Source of the DNA: Apostichopus japonicus
Lineage: Eukaryota; Echinodermata; Holothuroidea; Aspidochirotida; Stichopodidae
NCBI RefSeq assembly: GCF_037975245.1
Contig: NC_092571.1
Location: forward strand, 5,168,001 to 5,232,000
Direction: 5' to 3'
DNA: 64,000 bases
Shown here: positions 25,816 through 40,659 of the stretch, piece after piece
How positions within the stretch are numbered: the stretch's first letter is position 1
Layout of the letters: each line of letters begins with the position of its first letter
Translations under genes and position numbers: made by a program
Notes under the pieces: generated by a model
What the model was told of the DNA's origin: nothing
Database searches by the model: none
Seen by the model: the letters and a program-made list of their open reading frames with translations, nothing else

Positions 25816-28800
25816 TAATCGAATGTTCGGTACCGAACCGATCAATCGAATGTGCGGTTCCGATCAATCGAATGTGCGGTACCGATCAATCGAATGTGCG
25901 GTACCGATCAATCGAATGTGCGGTACCGATCAATCAAATGTGCGGTACCGATCAAACGAATGTTCGATACCGATCAATCGAATGTGCGGTACCGATCAAT
26001 CCAATGTGAGGTACCGATCAATCGAATGTGCGGTACCGATCAATCGAATGTGCGGTACCGATCAATCGAATGTGCGGTACAGATCAATAGAATGTTCGGT
26101 ACCGATCAATCGATTGTGCGGTACCGATCAATCGAATGTTCGGTACCGATCAATCGAATGTGCGGTACCGATTAATCGAATGTGCGGTACCGTTCAATCG
26201 AATGTGCGGTACCAATCAATCGAATGTGCGGTACCGATCAGTCATATGTGCGGTACCGATCAATCGAATGTGCGGTACGGAGCAGTCGAATGTTCGATAC
26301 CGATCAATGGAATATGCGGTACCGATCAATCGAATGTGCGGTACCGATCAATCGAATGTGCGGGACCGATCAATCGAATGTGCGGTACCGATCAATCGAA
26401 TGTGCTGTACCGATCAATCGAATGTTCGATACCGATCAATCGAATGTGCTGTACCGATCAATCGAATGTGCGGTATTGATCAATCGAATGTTCGGTAGCG
26501 ATCAATCGAATGTGCGGTACCGATCAATCGAATGTTCGTTACCGATCAATCGAATGTGCGGTACCGATCATTCGAATATTCGTTACCGATCAATCGAATG
26601 TGCGGTATTGTGCAATCGAATTTTCGGTACCGATCAATCGAATGTTCGGTACCGATCAATCGAATGTGCGGTACAGATCAATCGAATGTGCGGTACCGAT
26701 CAATCGAATGTGCGGTACCGATCAATCGAATGTGCGGTACCGATCAATCGAATGTTCGGTACCGTACCGATGAATCGAATGTGAGGTTCCGATCAATCGA
26801 ATGTTCGATACCGATCAATCGAATGTGCGGTACCGATTAATCGAATGTGCGGTACCGATCAATCGAATGTGCGGTACCGATCAATCGAATGTGCGGTACC
26901 GATCAATCGAATGTTCGATACCGATCAATCGAATGTGCGGTACCGATCAATCGAATGTGCGGTAACGATCAATCGAATGTTCGATACCGATCAATCGAAT
27001 GTGCGGTACCGAACAATCGAATGTTCGATACCGATCAATCGAATGTGCGGTACCGATCAATCGAATGTGCGGTACCGAACAATCGAATGTTCGATACCGT
27101 ACCGATCAATCGAATGTGCGGTACCGATCAATCGAATGTGCTGTACCGATCAATCGAATGTGATGTATTGACCAATCGAATGTTCGGTAGCGATCAATCG
27201 AATGTGCGGTACCGAACAATCGAATGTTCGATACCGATCAATCGAATGTGCGGTACCGATCAATCGAATGTGCGGTACGGAGCAGTCGAATGTTCGATAC
27301 CGATCAATGGAATATGCGGTACCGATGAATCGAATGTGCGGTACCGATCAATCGAATGTGCGGTACCGATCAATCGAATGTGCGGTACCGATCATTCGAA
27401 TATTCGTTACCGATCAATCGAATGTGCGGTATTGATCAATCGAATGTGCGGTACCGATTAATCGAATGTGCGGTACCGATCAATCGAATGTGAGGTACCG
27501 ATCAATCGAATGTACGGTACCGATCAATCGAATGTTCGATACCGATCAATCGAATGTGCGGTAACGAACAATCGAATGTTCGGTACCGATCAATCGAATG
27601 TGCGGTACCGATCAATCGAATGTGCGGTACCGATCAATCGAATGTGCGGTACCGATCAACTAATGTGCGATACCGAACAATCGAATGTTCGATACCGTAC
27701 CGATCAATCGAATGTGCGGTACCGATCAATCGAATGTGCTGTACCGATCAATCGAATGTTCGATACCGATCAATCGAATGTGCGGTACCGATCAATCGAA
27801 TATGCGGTATTGATCAATCGAATATGCGGTACCGATCAATCGAATGTTCGTTACCGATCAATCGAATGTGCGGTACCGATCATTCGAATATTCGTTACCG
27901 ATCAATCGAATGTGAGGTATTGATCAATCGAATGTTCGGTACCGATCAATCGAATGTTCGGTACCGATCAATCGAATGTGCGGTACCGATCAATCGAATG
28001 TGCGGTACCGATCATTAGAATGTGCGGTACCGATCAATCGAATGTGCGGTACCGATAATCGAATGTTCGGTACCGTACCGATGAATCGAATGTGCGGTTC
28101 CGATCAATCGAATGTTCGGTACCGATCAATCGAATGTGCGGTACCGATTAATCGAATGTGCGGTACCGATCAATCGAATGTGAGGTACCGATCAATCGAA
28201 TGTGCGGTACCGATCAATCGAATGTTCGATACCGATCAATCGAATGTGCGGTAACGAACAATCGAATGTTCGGTACCGATCAATCGAATGTGCGGTACCG
28301 ATCAATCGAATGTGCGGTACCGATCAATCGAATGTGCGGTACCGATCAATCGAATGTGCGGTACCGATCAATCGAATGTGCGGTACCGATCAACTAATGT
28401 GCGATACCGAACAATCGAATGTTCGATACCGTACCGATCAATCGAATGTGCGGTACCGATCAATCGAATGTGCTGTACCGATCAATCGAATGTTCGATAC
28501 CGATGAATCGAATATTCGGTATTGATCAATCGAATGTGCGGTACCGATCAATCGAATGTTCGTTACCGATCAATCGAATGTGCGGTACCGATCATTCGAA
28601 TATTCGTTACCGACCAATCGAATGTGCGGTATTGATCAATCGAATGTTCGGTACCGATCAATCGAATGTTCGGTACCGATCAATCGAATGTGCGGTACCG
28701 ATCAATCGAATGTGCGGTACCGATAATCGAATGTTCGGTACCGTACCGATGAACCGAATGTGCGGTTCCGATCAATCGAATGTGCGGTACCGATGAATCG

Positions 28801-30239
28801 AATGTGCGGTACCGATGAATCGAATGTGCGGAACCGATCAATCGAATGTGCGGTACCGATCATTCGAATATTCGTTACCGATCAATCGAATGTGCGGTAT
28901 TGATCAATCGAATGTTTGGTACCGATCAATCGAATGTTCGGTACCGATCAATCGAATGTGCGGTACCGATCGATCAATCAAATGTGCGGTACCGATCAAT
29001 AGAATATTCGGTACCGATGAATCGAATGTGCGGTACCGATCAATCGAATGTGCGGTACCGATCAATCGAATGTGCGGTACCGATCAATCGAATGTGCGGT
29101 ACCGATCAACTAATGTGCGGTACCGATCAATCGAATGTGCGGTACCGATCAATCGAATGTGCGGTACCGATCAATCGAATGTGCGGTACCGATCAATCGA
29201 ATGTGCGGTACCGATCAATCGATTGTTCGGTACCGATCAATCGAATGTGCGGTACCGATCAATCGAATGTGCGGTATTGATCAATCGAATGTTCGGTACC
29301 GATCAATCGAATGTGCGATACCGATCAATCGAATGTTCGTTACCGATCAATCGAATGTGCGGTACCGATCAATCGAATGTTCGTTACCGATCAATCGAAT
29401 GTGCGGTACCGATCAATCGAATGTTCGGTACCGATCAATCGGATGTTCGGTACCGATCAATCGATTGTGCGGTACCGATCAATCGATTGTTCGGTACCGA
29501 TCAATCGAATGTGCGGTACCGATCAATCGAATGTTCGGTACCGATCAATCGAATGTGCGGTACCGATCAATCGAATGTGCGTTACCGATCAATCGAATGT
29601 TCGGTACCGATCAATCGAATGTGCGGTACCGATCAATCGAATGTGTTGTACCGATCAATCGAATGTGCGGTACCGATCAATCATATGTGCGGTACCGATT
29701 AATCGAATGTGCGGTACCGATGAATCGAATGTTCGGTACCGATCAATCGAATGTTCGGTACCGATCAATCGAATGTTCGGTACCGATCAATCGAATGTTC
29801 GGTACCGATCAATCGAATGTGCGGTACCGATCAATCGAAACTGCGTTACCGATCAATCGAATGTGCGGTATTGATCAATCGAATGTTCGGTACCGATCAA
29901 TCGAATGTGCGTTACCGATCAATCGAATGTTCGTTACCGATCAATCGAATGTGCGGTATTGATCAATCGAATGTTCGGTACCGATCAATCTAATGTTCTG
30001 TACCGATCAATCGATTGTGCGATACCGATCAATCGAATGTTCGGTACCGATCAATCGAATGTGCGGTACCGATCAATCGAATGTTCGGTACCGATCAATC
30101 GAATGTTCGGTACCGATCAATCGAATGTTCGGTACCGATCAATCGATTGTGCGGTACCGATCAATCGAATGTTCGGTACCGATCAATCGAATGTGCGGTA
30201 CCGATCAATCGAATGTGCGGTACCGATCAATCGAATGTG

Positions 30240-32450
30240 CGGTATTGATCAATCGAATGTTCGGTACCGATCAATCGAATGTGCGGTACCGATTAATCGA
30301 ATGTGCGGTACCGAACAATCGAATGTGCGGTACCGATCAATCGAATGTTCGATACCGATCAATCGAATGTGCGGTACCGAACAATCGAATGTGCGGTACC
30401 GAACAATCGAATGTGCGGTACCGATCAATCGAATGTGCGGTACCGATCAATCGAATGTGCGATACCGATCAATCGAATGTGCGGTACCGATCAATCGAAT
30501 GTGCGGTACCGATCAATCGATTGTTCGGTACCGATCAAACGAATGTGCGGTACCGATCAATCGAATGTGCGGTATTGATCAATCGAATGTTCGGTACCGA
30601 TCAATCGAATATGCGGTACCGATCAATCGAATGTTCGTTACCGATCAATCGAATGTGCGGTACCGATCAATCGAATGTTCGTTACCGATCAATCGAATGT
30701 GCGGTACCGATCAATCGAATGTTCGGTACCGATCAATCGAATGTTCGGTACCGATCAATCGATTGTGCGGTACCGATCAATCGAATGTTCGGTACGGATC
30801 AATCGAATGTGCGGTACCGATCAATCGAATGTTCGGTACCGATCAATCGAATGTGCGGTACCGATCAATCGAATGTGCGTTACCGATCAATCGAATGTGC
30901 GGTACCGATCAATCGAATGTGCGGTACCGATCAATCAAATGTGTTGTACCGATCAATCGAATGTGCGGTACCGATCAATCATATGTGCGGTACCGATTAA
31001 TCGAATGTGCGGTACCGATGAATCGAATGTTCGGTACCGATCAATCGAATGTGCGGTACCGATCAATCGAATGTTCGGTACGGATCAATCGAATGTGCGG
31101 TACCGATCAATCGAATGTTCGGTACCGATCAATCGAATGTTCGGTACCGATCAATCGAATGTTCGGTACCGATCAATCGAATGTGCGGTACCGATCAATC
31201 GAATGTGCGGTACCGAACAATCGAATATGCGGTACCGATCAATCGAATGTTCGGTACCGATCAATCGAATGTTCGATACCGATCAATCGAATGTGGGGTA
31301 CCGAACAATCGAATATGCGGTACCGATCAATCGAATGTGCGGTATTGATCAATAGAATGTTCGGTACCGATCAATCGAATGTGCGGTACCGATCAATCGA
31401 ATGTTCGTTACCGATCAATCGAATGTTCGGTACCGATCAATCGATTGTGCGGTACCGATCAATCGAATGTTCGGTACCGATCAATCGAATGTGCGGTACC
31501 GATCAATCGAATGTGCGGTACCGATCAATCGAATGTGCGGTATTGATCAATCGAATGTTCGGTACCGATCAATCGAATGTGCGGTACCGATTAATCGAAT
31601 GTGCGGTACCGAACAATCGAATGTGCGGTACCGATCAATCGAATGTTCGATACCGATCAATCGAATGTGCGGTACCGAACAATCGAATGTGCGGTACCGA
31701 ACAATCGAATGTGCGGTACCGATCAATCGAATGTGCGGTACCGATCAATCGAATGTGCGGTACCGATCAATCGAATGTGCGGTACCGATCAATCGAATGT
31801 GCGGTACCGATCAATCGATTGTTCGGTACCGATCAATCGAATGTGCGGTACCGATCAATCGAATGTGCGGTATTGATCAATCGAATGTTCGGTACCGATC
31901 AATCGAATGTGCGGTACCGATCAATCGAATGTTCGTTACCGATCAATCGAATGTGCGGTACCGATCAATCGAATGTTCGTTACCGATCAATCGAATGTGC
32001 GGTACCGATCAATCGAATGTTCGTTACCGATCAATCGAATGTGCGGTACCGATCAATCGAATGTTCGGTACCGATCAATCGAATGTTCGGTACCGATCAA
32101 TCGATTGTGCGGTACCGATCAATCGAATGTTCGGTACCGATCAATCGAATGTGCGGTACCGATCAATCGAATGTTCGGTACCGATCAATCGAATGTGCGG
32201 TACCGATCAATCGAATGTGCGTTACCGATCAATCGAATGTTCGGTACCGATCAATCGAATGTGTTGTACCGATCAATCGAATGTGCGGTACCGATGAATC
32301 ATATGTGCGGTACCGATTAATCGAATGTGCGGTACCGATGAATCGAATGTTCGGTACCGATCAATCGAATGTGCGGTACCGATCAATCGAATGTTCGGTA
32401 CGGATCAATCGAATGTGCGGTACCGATCAATCGAATGTTCGGTACTGATC
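30240..32450. repeat. Inexact higher-order repeat, offset 1298-1320 bp
   Basis: Monomer order from about 30290 recurs at an offset of 1298 bp (59 x 22) near 31590, and an offset of 1320 bp (60 x 22) links 31049 with 32369. Offsets are exact multiples of 22 because this stretch has almost no phase-shifting monomers. Similarity is patchier than in other blocks, so the event is probably older or was followed by local exchange. Confidence 0.6.
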
Positions 32451-35400
32451 AATCGAATGTTCGGTACCGATCAATCGAATGTTCGGTACCGATCAATCGA
32501 ATGTTCGATACCGATCAATCGAATGTGCGGTACCGAACAATCGAATGTGCGGTACCGATCAATCGAATGTGCGGTACCGATCAATCGAATGTGCGGTACC
32601 GATCAATCGAATGTGCGGTACCGATCAATCGAATGTGCGGTACCGATCAACTAATGTGCGATACCGAACAATCGAATGTTCGGTACCGTACCGATGAATC
32701 GAATGCTCGGTACCGATCAATCGAATGTGCGGTACCGATCAATCGAATGTTCGGTACGGATCAATCGAATGTGCGGTACCGATCAATCGAATGTGCGGTA
32801 TTGATCAATCGAATGTGCGGTACCGATCAATCGAATGTGCGGTATTGATCAATCGAATGTTCGGTACCGATCAATCGAATGTGCGGTACCGATCAATCGA
32901 ATGTTCGTTACCGATCAATCGAATGTTCGGTACCGATCAATCGAAGGTGCGGTACCGATCAATCGAATGTGCGGTACCGATCAATCGAATGTGCGGTACC
33001 GATCAATCGAATGTTCGGTACCGATCAATCGAATGTTCGGTACCGATCAATCGAATGTTCGGTACCGATCAATCGAACGATCGGTACCGATCAATCGAAT
33101 GTTCGGTACCGATCAATCGAATGTTCGTTACCGATCAATCGAATGTGCGGTATTGATCAATCGAATGTTCGGTACCGATCAATCGAATGTGCGGTACCGA
33201 TCAATCGAATGTGCGGTATTGATCAATCGAATGTTCGGTACCGATCAATCGAATGTGCGGTACCGATCAATCGAATGTGCGGTATTGATCAATCGAATGT
33301 TCGGTACCGATCCATCGAATGTGCGGTACCGATCAATCGATTGTTCGGTACCGATCAATCGAATGTGCGGTACCGATCAATCGAATGTTCGATACCGATC
33401 AATCGAATGTGCGGTACCGAACAATCGAATGTGCGGTACCGATCAATCGAATGTGCGGTATTGATCAATCGAATGTTCGGTACCGATCAATCGAATGTGC
33501 GGTACCGATCAATCGAATGTTCGTTACCGATCAATCGAATGTTCGGTACCGATCAATCGATTGTGCGGTACCGAACAATCGAATGTGCGGTACCGAACAA
33601 TCGAATGTGCGGTACCGATGAATCGAATGTGCGGTACCGATCAATCGAATGTGCGGTACCGATCAATCATATGTGCGGTACCGATCAATCGAATGTTCGG
33701 TACCGATCAATCGAATGTGCGGTACCGATCAATCGAATGTTCGGTACCGATCAATCGAATGTGCGGTACTGATCAATCGAATGTGCGGTACCGATCAATC
33801 GAATGTTCGGTACCGATCAATCGAATGTTCGGTACCGATCAATCGAATGTTCGGTACCGATCAATCTAATGTTCGATACCGATCAATCGAATGTGCGGTA
33901 CCGAACAATCGAATGTGCGGTACCGAACAATCGAATGTGCGGTACCGATAAAGTAATGTGCGATACCGATCAATCGAATGTTCGGTACCGTACCGATGAA
34001 TCGAATGCTCGGTACCGATCAATCGAATGTGCGGTACCGATCAATCGAATGTTCGGTACCGATCAATCGAATGTGCGGTACCGATCAATCGAATGTGCGG
34101 TATTGATTAATCGAATGTGCGGTACCGATCAATCGAATGTGCGGTATTGATCAATCGAATGTTCGGTACCGATCAATCGAATGTGCGGTACCGATCAATC
34201 GAATGTTCGTTACCGATCAATCGAATGTTCGGTACCGATCAATCGATTGTGCGGTACCGATCAATCGAATGTTCGGTACCGATCAATCGAATGTGCGGTA
34301 CCGATCAATCGAATGTGCGGTACCGATCAATCGAATGTTCGATACCGATCAATCGAATGTGCGGTACCGAACAATCGAATGTGCGGTACCGATCAATCGA
34401 ATGTGCGGTATTGATCAATCGAATGTTCGGTACCGATCAATCGAATGTGCGGTACCGATCAATCGAATGTTCGTTACCGATCAATCGAATGTGCGGTACC
34501 GATCAATCGAATGTTCGTTACCGATCAATCGAATGTGCGGTACCGATCAATCGAATGTTCGGTACCGATCAATCGAATGTGCGGTACCGATCAATCGAAT
34601 GTGCGGTATTGATCAATCGAATGTTCGGTACCGATCAATCGAATGTGCGGTACCGATCAATCGAATGTTCGTTACCGATCAATCGAATGTGCGGTACCGA
34701 TCAATCGAATGTTCGTTACCGATCAATTGAATGTGCGGTACCGATCAATCGAATGTTCGGTACCGATCTATCGAATGTTCGGTACCGATCAATCGATTTT
34801 GCGGTACCGATCAATCGAATGTTCGGTACCGATCAATCGAATGTGCGGTACCGATCAATCGAATGTTCGGTACCGATCAATCGAATGTGCGGTACCGATC
34901 AATCGAATGTGCGTTACCGATCAATCGAATGTTCGGTACCGATCAATCGAATGTGCGGTACCGATCAATCGAATGTGTTGTACCGATGAATCGAATGTTT
35001 GGTACCGATCAATCGAATGTGCGGTACCGATCAATCGAATGTTCGGTACGGATCAATCGAATGTGCGGTACCGATCAATCGAATGTTCGGTACCGATCAA
35101 TCGAATGTTCGGTACCGATCAATCGAATGTTCGGTACCGATCAATCGAATGTGCGGTACCGATCAATCGAATGTGCGGTACCGAACAATCGAATATGCGG
35201 TACCGATCAATCGAATGTTCGGTACCGATCAATCGAATGTTCGATACCGATCAATCGAATGTGCGGTACCGAACAATCGAATATGCGGTACCGATCAATC
35301 GAATGTGCGGTATTGATCAATAGAATGTTCGGTACCGATCAATCGAATGTGCGGTACCGATCAATCGAATGTTCGTTACCGATCAATCGAATGTTCGGTA

Positions 35401-35519
35401 CCGATCAATCGATTGTGCGGTACCGATCAATCGAATGTTCGGTACCGATCAATCGAATGTGCGGTACCGATCAATCGAATGTGCGGTACCGATCAATCGA
35501 ATGTGCGGTATTGATCAAT

Positions 35520-38500
35520 CGAATGTTCGGTACCGATCAATCGAATGTGCGGTACCGATTAATCGAATGTGCGGTACCGAACAATCGAATGTGCGGTACC
35601 GATCAATCGAATGTTCGATACCGATCAATCGAATGTGCGGTACCGAACAATCGAATGTGCGGTACCGATCAATCGAATGTGCGGTACCGATCAATCGAAT
35701 GTGCGGTACCGATCAATCGAATGTGCGGTACCGATCAATCGAATGTGCGGTATTGATCAATCGAATGTTCGGTACCGATCAATCGAATGTGCGGTACCGA
35801 TCAATCGAATGTTCGTTACCGATCAATCGAATGTTCGGTACCGATCAATCGATTGTGCGGTACCGATCAATCGAATGTGCGGTACCGATCAATCGAATGT
35901 GCGGTACCGATCAATCGAATGTTCGGTACCGATCAATCGAATGTTCGGTACCGATCAATCGAATGTTCGGTACCGATCAATCGAATGATCGGTACCGATC
36001 AATCGAATGTTCGGTACCGATCAATCGAATGTTCGGTACCGATCAATCGAATGTGCGGTATTGATCAATCGAATGTTCGGTACCGATCAATCGAATGTGC
36101 GGTACCGATCAATCGAATGTGCGGTATTGATCAATCGAATGTTCGGTACCGATCAATCGAATGTGCGGTACCGATCAATCGAATGTGCGGTATTGATCAA
36201 TCGAATGTTCGGTACCGATCCATCGAATGTGCGGTACCGATCAATCGATTGTTCGGTACCGATCAATCGAATGTGCGGTACCGATCAATCGAATGTTCGA
36301 TACCGATCAATCGAATGTGCGGTACCGAACAATCGAATGTGCGGTACCGAACAATCGAATGTGCGGTACCGATCAATCGAATGTGCGGTATTGATCAATC
36401 GAATGTTCGGTACCGATCAATCGAATGTGCGGTACCGATCAATCGAATGTTCGTTACCGATCAATCGAATGTTCGGTACCGATCAATCGATTGTGCGGTA
36501 CCGAACAATCGAATGTGCGGTACCGAACAATCGAATGTGCGGTACCGATCAATCGAATGTGCGGTACCGATCAATCGAATGTGCGGTACCGATCAATCAT
36601 ATGTGCGGTACCGATGAATCGAATGTGCGGTACCGATCAATCGAATGTTCGGTACCGATCAATCGAATGTGCGGTACCGATCAATCGAATGTTCGGTACC
36701 GATCAATCGAATGTGCGGTACTGATCAATCGAATGTTCGGTACCGATCAATCGAATGTTCGGTACCGATCAATCGAATGTTCGGTACCGATCAATCTAAT
36801 GTTCGATACCGATCAATCGAATGTGCGGTACCGAACAATCGAATGTGCGGTACCGAACAATCGAATGTGCGGTACCGATCAATCGAATGTGCGGTACCGA
36901 TCAATCGAATGTGCGGTACCGATCAATCGAATGTGCGGTACCGATCAATCGAATGTGCGGTACCGATAAAGTAATGTGCGATACCGAACAATCGAATGTT
37001 CGGTACCGTACCGATGAATCGAATGCTCGGTACCGATCAATTGAATGTGCGGTACCGATCAATCGAATGTTCGGTACCGATCAATCGAATGTGCGGTACC
37101 GATCAATCGAATGTGCGGTATTGATTAATCGAATGTGCGGTACCGATCAATCGAATGTGCGGTATTGATCAATCGAATGTTCGGTACCGATCAATCGAAT
37201 GTGCGGTACCGATCAATCGAATGTTCGTTACCGATCAATCGAATGTTCGGTACCGATCAATCGATTGTGCGGTACCGATCAATCGAATGTTCGGTACCGA
37301 TCAATCGAATGTGCGGTACCGATCAATCGAATGTTCGGTACCGATCAATCGAATGTGCGGTACCGATTAATCGAATGTGCGGTACCGAACAATCGAATGT
37401 GCGGTACCGATCAATCGAATGTTCGATACCGATCAATCGAATGTGCGGTACCGAACAATCGAATGTGCGGTACCGAACAATCGAATGTGCGGTTCCGATC
37501 AATCGAATGTGCGGTACCGATCAATCGAATGTTCGGTACCGATGAATCGAATGTGCGGTACCGATCAATCGAATGTGCGGTACCGATCAATCGAATGTGC
37601 GGTATTGATCAATCGAATGTTCGGTACCGATCAATCGAATGTGCGGTACCGATCAATCGAATGTGCGGTACCGATCAATCGAATGTTCGGTACCGATCAA
37701 TCGATTGTGCGGTACCGATCAATCGAATGTTCGGTACCGATCAATCGAATGTGCGGTACCGATCAATCGAATGTTCGGTACCGATCAATCGAATGTGCGG
37801 TACCGATCAATCGAATGTGCGGTACCGATCAATCGAATGTGCGGTACCGATCAATCGAATGTTCGATACCGATCAATCGAATGTGCGGTACCGAACAATC
37901 GAATGTGCGGTACCGAACAATCGAATGTGCGGTACCGATCAATCGAATGTGCGGTACCGATCAATCGAATGTGCGGTACCGATCAATCGAATGTGCGGTA
38001 CCGATCAATCGAATGTGCGGTACCGATCAATCGAATGTGCGGTATTGATCAATCGAATGTTCGGTAGAGATCAATCGAATGGGCGGTACCGATTAATCGA
38101 ATGTGCGGTACCGAACAATCGAATGTGCGGTACCGATCAATCGAATGTTCGATACCGATCAATCGAATGTGCGGTACCGAACAATCGAATGTTCGGTACC
38201 GAACAATCGAATGTGCGGTACCGATCAATCGAATGTGCGGTACCGATCAATCGAATGTGCGGTATCGATCAATCGAATGTGCGGTATTGATCAATCGAAT
38301 GTTCGGTACCGATCAATCGAATGTGCGGTACCGATCAATCGAATGTTCGTTACCGATCAATCGAATGTTCGGTACCGATCAATCGATTGTGCGGTACCGA
38401 TCAATCGAATGTGCGGTACCGATCAATCGAATGTGCGGTACCGATCAATCGAATGTTCGGTACCGATCAATCGAATGTTCGGTACCGATCAATCGAATGT

Positions 38501-40620
38501 TCGGTACCGATCAATCGAATGATCGGTACCGATCAATCGAATGTTCGGTACCGATCAATCGAATGTTCGGTACCGATCAATCGAATGTGCGGTATTGATC
38601 AATCGAATGTTCGGTACCGATCAATCGAATGTGCGGTACCGATCAATCGAATGTGCGGTATTGATCAATCGAATGTTCGGTACCGATCAATCGAATGTGC
38701 GGTACCGATCAATCGAATGTGCGGTATTGATCAATCGAATGTTCGGTACCGATCCATCGAATGTGCGGTACCGATCAATCGATTGTTCGGTACCGATCAA
38801 TCGAATGTGCGGTACCGATCAATCGAATGTTCGATACCGATCAATCGAATGTGCGGTACCGAACAATCGAATGTGCGGTACCGAACAATCGAATGTGCGG
38901 TACCGATCAATCGAATGTGCGGTATTGATCAATCGAATGTTCGGTACCGATCAATCGAATGTGCGGTACCGATCAATCGAATGTTCGTTACCGATCAATC
39001 GAATGTTCGGTACCGATCAATCAATTGTGCGGTACCGAACAATCGAATGTGCGGTACCGAACAATCGAATGTGCGGTACCGATCAATCGAATGTGCGGTA
39101 CCGATCAATCGAATGTGCGGTACCGATCAATCATATGTGCGGTACCGATTAATCGAATGTGCGGTACCGATCAATCGAATGTTCGGTACCGATCAATCGA
39201 ATGTGCTATACCGATCAATCGAATGTTCGGTACCGATCAATCGAATGTGCGGTACTGATCAATCGAATGTTCGGTACCGATCAATCGAATGTTCGGTACC
39301 GATCAATCGAATGTTCGGTACCGATCAATCTAATGTTCGATACCGATCAATCGAATGTGCGGTACCGAACAATCGAATGTGCGGTACCGAACAATCGAAT
39401 GTGCGGTACCGATCAATCGAATGTGCGGTACCGATCAATCGAATGTGCGGTACCGATCAATCGAATGTGCGGTACCGATCAATCGAATGTGCGGTACCGA
39501 TAAAGTAATGTGCGATACCGAACAATCGAATGTTCGGTACCGTACCGATGAATCGAATGCTCGGTACCGATCAATCGAATGTGCGGTACCGATCAATCGA
39601 ATGTTCGGTACCGATCAATCGAATGTGCGGTACCGATCAATCGAATGTGCGGTATTGATTAATCGAATGTGCGGTACCGATCAATCGAATGTGCGGTATT
39701 GATCAATCGAATGTTCGGTACCGATCAATCGAATGTGCGGTACCGATCAATCGAATGTTCGTTACCGATCAATCGAATGTTCGGTACCGATCAATCGATT
39801 GTGCGGTACCGATCAATCGAATATTCGGTACCGATCAATCGAATGTGCGGTACCGATCAATCGAATGTTCGGTACCGATCAATCGAATGTGCGGTACCGA
39901 TCAATCGAATGTGCGGTACCGAACAATCGAATGTGCGGTACCGATCAATCGAATGTTCGATACCGATCAATCGAATGTGCGGTACCGAACAATCGAATGT
40001 GCGGTACCGAACAATCGAATGTGCGGTTCCGATCAATCGAATGTGCGGTACCGATCAATCGAATGTGCGGTACCGATGAATCGAATGTGCGGTACCGATC
40101 AATCGAATGTGCGGTACCGATCAATCGAATGTGCGGTATTGATCAATCGAATGTTCGGTACCGATCAATCGAATGTGCGGTACCGATCAATCGAATGTTC
40201 GTTACCGATCAATCGAATGTTCGGTACCGATCAATCGATTGTGCGGTACCGATCAATCGAATGTTCGGTACCGATCAATCGAATGTGCGGTACCGATCAA
40301 TCGAATGTTCGGTACCGATCAATCGAATGTGCGGTACCGATCAATCGAATGTGCGGTACCGAACAATCGAATGTGCGGTACCGATCAATCGAATGTTCGA
40401 TACCGATCAATCGAATGTGCGGTACCGAACAATCGAATGTGCGGTACCGAACAATCGAATGTGCGGTACCGATCAATCGAATGTGCGGTACCGATAAATC
40501 GAATGTGCGGTACCGATGAATCGAATGTGCGGTACCGATCAATCGAATGTGCGGTACCGATCAATCGAATGTTCGGTACCGATCAATCGAATGTGCGGTA
40601 CCGATCAATCGAATGTGCGG
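35520..40620. repeat. Tandem higher-order repeat, period 2534 bp, two copies with inner 440-bp repeats
   Basis: The stretch from about 35520 to 38060 recurs at 38054-40600 with an offset of 2534 bp, including runs of AATGATCGGTACCG, GATCCATCG and GATAAAGTAATG. Substitutions are few (AATTG at 39014 against GATTG at 36490; CTATACCG at 39208). Inside each copy a 440-bp (20-monomer) repeat links 37199 with 37639 and 39733 with 40173. A related block lies upstream at about 32.8-35 kb. Ends are approximate. Confidence 0.8.
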
Positions 40621-40659
40621 TATTGATCAATCGAATGTTTGGTACCGATCAATGGAACG

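Larger units (their letters stand above)
2542..29010. repeat. Satellite domain I (left, many phase-shifting monomers)
   Basis: This part carries variants that I do not find after about 29.0 kb. They are GATCGATCAATCAAATG (for example near 4096, 13106, 23626 and 28967), the 20-bp form CCGATAATCG, CCCATCAATCG (GGTACCC for GGTACCG), and GATCATTCGAATATTCG followed by TTACCG. GGTAACGAACAATCG is frequent here and nearly absent later. The 27-bp monomer is usually followed by TGCGGTTCCG. Because of the phase-shifting monomers, the 22-bp register breaks every few hundred bases. The edge at 29.01 kb is set by the last GATCGATCAATC and CAATAGAATATTC monomers, and is good to about 50 bp. Confidence 0.8.

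Noticed and set aside
29905-32448. 847-codon open frame and hundreds of other long + strand frames with MCGTDQSNVRYR-type repeats
   Set aside because: They are automatic products of a stop-free 22-bp repeat. All frames give the same repeat, starts and stops fall at random variant monomers, and neighbouring frames overlap fully. There is no signal of a promoter, splice structure or unique domain.
40297-40542. Minus-strand open frames (also 44242-44508 and 53284-53595)
   Set aside because: The consensus minus strand has TGA once per 66 bp in each frame. These frames are open only where the GAACAA variant happens to sit in that register. No independent coding sign.
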